Below, piece after piece: positions 6,478 to 9,119 of a DNA stretch of 9,119 nucleotides; within the stretch, counting starts at the first letter, position 1; every line of letters begins with the position of its first letter. The stretch lies in contig MHGW01000033.1 of the NCBI GenBank assembly GCA_001805765.1, positions 9,750 through 18,868 on the forward strand, in the 5' to 3' direction. The notes beneath the pieces are model-generated. The model made no database searches and had not been told where the DNA came from. It saw nothing but the letters and a program-made list of their open reading frames with translations. The DNA is from Omnitrophica WOR_2 bacterium RIFCSPLOWO2_01_FULL_41_12. GTDB taxonomy: Bacteria > Omnitrophota > Gorgyraeia > Gygaellales > Profunditerraquicolaceae. A program made the position numbers and the translations under genes.

Positions 6478-7153
6478 TTCTATCGTGGAAGTGAAAAATT
6501 TATCCAAGATTTATAAAAATAACATCCAGAGATTAGAGGTTTTAAAAGGCATAGATTTAAATATTAGAAGTGGAGAATTCTTAGGCGTGCAAGGGCCATC
6601 CGGCGCAGGCAAGTCTACGCTTTTACATCTATTGGCAGGATTAGACTATCCGAGCGGGGGAGAGGTTTTTTTTGCCGGGCAAAATTTGTACCGCAGTTTA
6701 ACCGAAAATGAACGGGCGTGTTTTAGAAATAGAAAAATAGGATTTATCTTTCAGTTCTATCATCTTCTGCCCGGGTTTAGCGCCTTAGAGAATGTGCTTA
6801 TGCCCGGTATTTTACCATCCTGGAAAGAAAAGAAGAAAGCCACAGCTAAAGCCAAAGCATTACTGGAAAGAGTAGGTTTGTCCGCACGTCTCTACCATAA
6901 GCCAAATCAGTTATCCGGAGGAGAGCAGCAACGCGTAGCTATTGCCCGGGCATTGGTCAATTCTCCCTTGCTGTTACTCTGTGATGAACCCACGGGAAAC
7001 TTAGATTCTGAAAATGGCCAAAAGATATTGGCATTGCTTAAAGAATTAAACAGAGAAAATAAGGTGACGGTAATTCTGGTGACGCACGATAAAGATATCG
7101 CTAAAATCGCGCAGAGAGTAGTTTATTTGAAAGACGGCTTGTTAGTAAATTAA
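6470..7153 (+). CDS. lolD: Lipoprotein-releasing ABC transporter ATPase LolD
   Basis: This peripheral inner-membrane ATPase should power lipoprotein release with the preceding permease. With the start at 6470 it has 227 residues, the usual LolD length. Walker A is GPSGAGKST at 42-50, the Q-loop glutamine is Q95 in FIFQFYHLLP, the signature LSGGEQQR is at 148-155, Walker B ends at CDEPTGNLD (171-179), and the switch histidine is H206 in VTHD. I chose the ATG at 6470 over an in-frame ATG at 6434. The shorter protein begins in the family manner (IVEVKNLSKIY), overlaps the permease gene by only 8 nt at ATGAATGA, and has GAGG at 6457-6460 nine bases upstream. The overlap implies coupled translation. 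Confidence 0.95.
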   Translation: MNDSIVEVKNLSKIYKNNIQRLEVLKGIDLNIRSGEFLGVQGPSGAGKSTLLHLLAGLDYPSGGEVFFAGQNLYRSLTENERACFRNRKIGFIFQFYHLLPGFSALENVLMPGILPSWKEKKKATAKAKALLERVGLSARLYHKPNQLSGGEQQRVAIARALVNSPLLLLCDEPTGNLDSENGQKILALLKELNRENKVTVILVTHDKDIAKIAQRVVYLKDGLLVN

Positions 7154-7163
7154 ATAATTCGAC

Positions 7164-7293
7164 GACAAAATCCAAATGTCAAAATCCAAAATCCAAAATA
7201 AACCCCAAACCCCAAATCCCAAATCCAAATTTGTTTGGGATTTTGAAATAGGGATTTATTTGGTAATATTGGTATTATTTGATATTGGGATTT
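7164..7293. repeat. Heptad repeat array folding into an inverted repeat
   Basis: From 7164 to 7230 the sequence is built from 7-nt units of the type NNCAAAN/CCCCAAA. Five units run from 7164 to 7198, there is a 4-nt interruption (7199-7202), and four more run from 7203 to 7230. The last units form AAATCCCAAA (7214-7223), which pairs perfectly with TTTGGGATTT (7234-7243) around a 10-nt loop. A looser mirror of the array (AGGGATTT, ATTTGG, TTGGGATTT) continues to about 7293, so the whole could fold as a long imperfect hairpin. It fills most of the 174-bp spacer between the two operons. It may act as a terminator, a replication-slippage repeat or a mobile small element; the function is unknown. 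Confidence 0.7.
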
Positions 7294-7308
7294 AACCATT
7301 TATATATT
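7279..7308 (+). promoter_or_regulatory. Candidate promoter for the ilvE-mcsA-mcsB operon
   Basis: TTGATA (7279-7284) and TATATT (7303-7308) are separated by 18 bp; TATATA at 7301-7306 with a 16-bp gap is an alternative. The start would fall near 7314, shortly before the ribosome binding site at 7317-7323. The -35 lies inside the right edge of the heptad repeat. The region is very AT-rich, so confidence is moderate. Confidence 0.4.
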
Positions 7309-7327
7309 TATTAAACAGGGGGAAGAT

Positions 7328-8197
7328 ATGAAGATTTATATCAACGGTAAGTTTTATGACAAGAAGGATGCCAAGATTTCAGTCTTTGACCACGGCCTTT
7401 TATACGGCGACGGGGTTTTTGAAGGCATCCGCTCTTATAATCGTTTAGTTTTTAAATTGAAAGAGCATATTGACCGGCTCTTTGAATCTGCGCATTCTAT
7501 AATGCTTGCGATTCCTTTAACCAAAGAGCAATTGATTAAGGCAACCCTGCTGACCTTAAAAGAAAATAACCTTAAAGACGCTTATGTCCGCCTAGTGGTT
7601 ACCCGCGGCGAAGGAGATTTAGGGCTTGATCCGCGTAAATGTAAGGGCTGCGCTACCATTGTCATCATCGCCGATAAAGTCGCCCTATATCCGGAAAAAT
7701 TATATAAAGAGGGATTAAAGATTGTTACTGTACCGACCATCAGGAATTTACCTGAGGCGCTTAATCCCCAGATAAAATCCTTAAATTACTTAAATAACAT
7801 CCTGGCCAAGATTGAGGCACTAAATGCCGGTTGTGATGAGGCAATTATGCTAGATTCCTTAGGCTATGTGGCAGAGTGCACCGGAGACAATATTTTTATT
7901 GCGAAGCAGTCCCACCTATATACTCCTCCGCAGTGTATGGGCACTTTAAGAGGGATTACCCGGGATACGGTTTTAGAGATTGCCCGGAAAAATAAAATTC
8001 CGGTGCATGAACATGTGCTGACGCGCCACGAAGTTTATATTTCCGATGAATGCTTTTTAACCGGAACCGCGGCAGAGATTATCCCGGTGGTTGAGGTGGA
8101 CGGCAGAATAATCGGCAGCGGTAAACCCGGAAAATTTACCTTGAATCTCACGAAAAAGTTTAAGGAACTTACTACGAGAGAAGGAGTGAAATATTAA
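7328..8197 (+). CDS. ilvE: Class IV PLP aminotransferase, probably branched-chain (IlvE type)
   Basis: The most likely role is the last step of leucine, isoleucine and valine synthesis (or their first breakdown step): transfer of an amino group between glutamate and branched-chain 2-oxo acids. The 289-residue length and all class IV landmarks fit. These are the N-terminal FDHGLLYGDGVFEGIR (20-35), RLVVTRGEGDLGLDP (88-102), the PLP lysine K150 in IKSLNYLNNILA, AECTGDNIF (182-190), the phosphate-binding RGITR (208-212) and TGTAAEI (245-251). D-amino-acid transaminase and aminodeoxychorismate lyase share this fold, so substrate is inferred. AGGGGGA at 7317-7323 is a good Shine-Dalgarno sequence five bases or so before the ATG. 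mcsA begins 1 nt after the stop, so the gene is co-transcribed with the arginine-kinase module. Confidence 0.88.
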   Translation: MKIYINGKFYDKKDAKISVFDHGLLYGDGVFEGIRSYNRLVFKLKEHIDRLFESAHSIMLAIPLTKEQLIKATLLTLKENNLKDAYVRLVVTRGEGDLGLDPRKCKGCATIVIIADKVALYPEKLYKEGLKIVTVPTIRNLPEALNPQIKSLNYLNNILAKIEALNAGCDEAIMLDSLGYVAECTGDNIFIAKQSHLYTPPQCMGTLRGITRDTVLEIARKNKIPVHEHVLTRHEVYISDECFLTGTAAEIIPVVEVDGRIIGSGKPGKFTLNLTKKFKELTTREGVKY

Positions 8198-8198
8198 T

Positions 8199-8705
8199 AT
8201 GCTCTGCGATGTCTGCGCTAAAAATACCGCTACTGTACATCTGACCGAGATAATTGACGACCAGATGAATGAATTGCATCTTTGCGAAGAATGCGCCCGC
8301 CAGAAAAGCGCGCAGATGGAGCAGCAGTTCGGATTAAGCGACCTTTTGGCCGGCCTGGCAGAATTTGAAAAGCCCACAAAAGAAGTAGAGGCAGTAGGCC
8401 TAAAATGCCCAAATTGCGGTTTAACTTATACCGATTTTAAAAAGATAGGCCGGCTGGGTTGCGGTGAGTGTTACACCATTTTTAAGAAATACCTGGGTCC
8501 CTTGTTAAAAAAAATTCACGGCTCAACTATGCATCTGGGAAAAACTCCGCTGAAAACGCCTAAGGTTACCCGGAAAAAGCCGGACTTACAGGAATTACGC
8601 GATAAATTACAGAAGGCAATTGAGGCAGAGGCATTTGAAGAAGCAGCCAAGGTTCGCGACCAGATCCGGGAATTAGAGAGAAGGAACAAAAATGAAATTA
8701 GATGA
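8199..8705 (+). CDS. mcsA: McsA, zinc-binding activator of protein-arginine kinase
   Basis: McsA partners and stimulates the arginine kinase McsB in marking proteins for ClpC-ClpP degradation. The 168 residues carry four CxxC pairs (C3/C6, C29/C32, C70/C73, C88/C91), which is two zinc-binding units. A basic linker follows (about 110-128), then a C-terminal UVR motif (about 130-160, LRDKLQKAIEAEAFEEAAKVRDQI) of the type found in UvrB/UvrC and McsA. Length is close to that of the Firmicutes protein. AAGGAG at 8181-8186 precedes the ATG by 12 nt. The gene overlaps mcsB by 14 nt. In Firmicutes mcsA follows ctsR; here a transaminase gene takes that place and no ctsR is visible. Confidence 0.93.
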   Translation: MLCDVCAKNTATVHLTEIIDDQMNELHLCEECARQKSAQMEQQFGLSDLLAGLAEFEKPTKEVEAVGLKCPNCGLTYTDFKKIGRLGCGECYTIFKKYLGPLLKKIHGSTMHLGKTPLKTPKVTRKKPDLQELRDKLQKAIEAEAFEEAAKVRDQIRELERRNKNEIR

Positions 8706-9119
8706 CCTGATAAATCATACCAGCGAGTGGTTAAAAGGCAGCGGCCCTAATTCCGATATTGTGATTTCCAGCCGTATCCGCTTAGCCAGGAACTTGGAAA
8801 AATTCGCCTTTCCGCACTGGGCAAATAAAAAGCAAGGCGAGGAAATACTGGAGAAAATTAAAGAAGCCATTCTAAAAATAGATTATTTAAAAAAGACTAC
8901 CCTTTTTAAATCAGCGGATTTAGACAGCATAGACCGGCAGTTTTTAGTAGAAAGGCACCTAATGTCTTATGAACATGCCCAGAAGTCAAACCACCGGGCA
9001 GTAGTAGTGGACGAAGAAGAGATTATCTCCATAATGATTAATGAAGAAGACCATATTAGATGCCAGGTGATGCAATCCGGATTGAATCTTTTTGAGGCCT
9101 GGAACATCATTAATAAAAT
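8692..9119 (+). CDS. mcsB: McsB protein-arginine kinase, N-terminal part (cut by window edge)
   Basis: McsB phosphorylates arginine residues of misfolded or regulatory proteins so that ClpCP can degrade them. About 142 residues are present, in an open frame to the edge. They include the guanidino-kinase nucleotide-binding segment VISSRIRLARNL (24-35) and the NEEDHIRCQ motif (117-125), where family members usually have NEEDH(I/L)R(I/L)Q; C124 is a small deviation. The remaining catalytic residues lie beyond the window. The ATG at 8692 lies inside the end of mcsA (14-nt overlap) and has AAGGA at 8681-8685 as ribosome binding site. By analogy with other genomes clpC may follow, but that cannot be seen. 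Confidence 0.94.
   Translation, partial: MKLDDLINHTSEWLKGSGPNSDIVISSRIRLARNLEKFAFPHWANKKQGEEILEKIKEAILKIDYLKKTTLFKSADLDSIDRQFLVERHLMSYEHAQKSNHRAVVVDEEEIISIMINEEDHIRCQVMQSGLNLFEAWNIINK

Noticed and set aside
7164..7230. CRISPR array
   Set aside because: Units are 7 nt with no spacers of constant length between longer repeats, so it is a tandem heptad repeat.
8057..8412. Minus-strand open frames opposite ilvE/mcsA
   Set aside because: They are antisense to two well-recognised genes and their translations show no family features.

Overview
This window looks like chromosomal DNA of an uncultured diderm bacterium, most likely an Omnitrophota (Candidatus Omnitrophica)-type lineage. That placement is an inference. 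It rests on the gene order lysS - lolC/E-type permease - lolD - ilvE-type transaminase - mcsA - mcsB, the moderately AT-rich composition, the short AT-rich spacers and the AAATCCC-type heptad repeats between genes. The LolCDE-type lipoprotein exporter implies an outer membrane.

Left part (1-1942): a gene-free region of about 280 bp carries a near-consensus sigma-70-type promoter abutting a perfect 16-bp palindrome. It is followed by a structured leader: a long hairpin with a large internal loop, then an intrinsic-terminator-like hairpin whose T-tract ends just before the start codon. The gene behind it encodes a PAS-GAF-HD-GYP protein with all the residues expected of a c-di-GMP phosphodiesterase. 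Part of the leader resembles the core of class I c-di-GMP (GEMM) riboswitches, but the promoter position conflicts with a complete aptamer. This leader is the most interesting non-coding object in the window.

Middle (1943-3829): a convergent minus-strand gene encodes a secreted protein with clan GH-A glycoside hydrolase hallmarks (signal peptide, LWNEPN motif). The HD-GYP gene and this gene meet at a near-perfect inverted repeat that can act as a terminator. The 201-bp divergent spacer to lysS holds a perfect consensus promoter for lysS that sits so close to the ATG that the mRNA should be leaderless. It also holds a weaker minus-strand promoter and a cre/LacI-like operator candidate.

Right part (3830-9119): lysS, the lipoprotein-release permease and lolD form one tight operon (2-nt gap, then 8-nt overlap). 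A 174-bp spacer with a heptad-repeat array and strong hairpin separates it from a second operon, ilvE-type transaminase - mcsA - mcsB (1-nt gap, then 14-nt overlap). The second operon has its own candidate promoter and good ribosome binding sites. McsA/McsB form the protein-arginine kinase module that marks proteins for ClpCP; mcsB runs off the right edge. The two operons combine housekeeping functions: tRNA charging, lipoprotein sorting, amino-acid metabolism and protein quality control.
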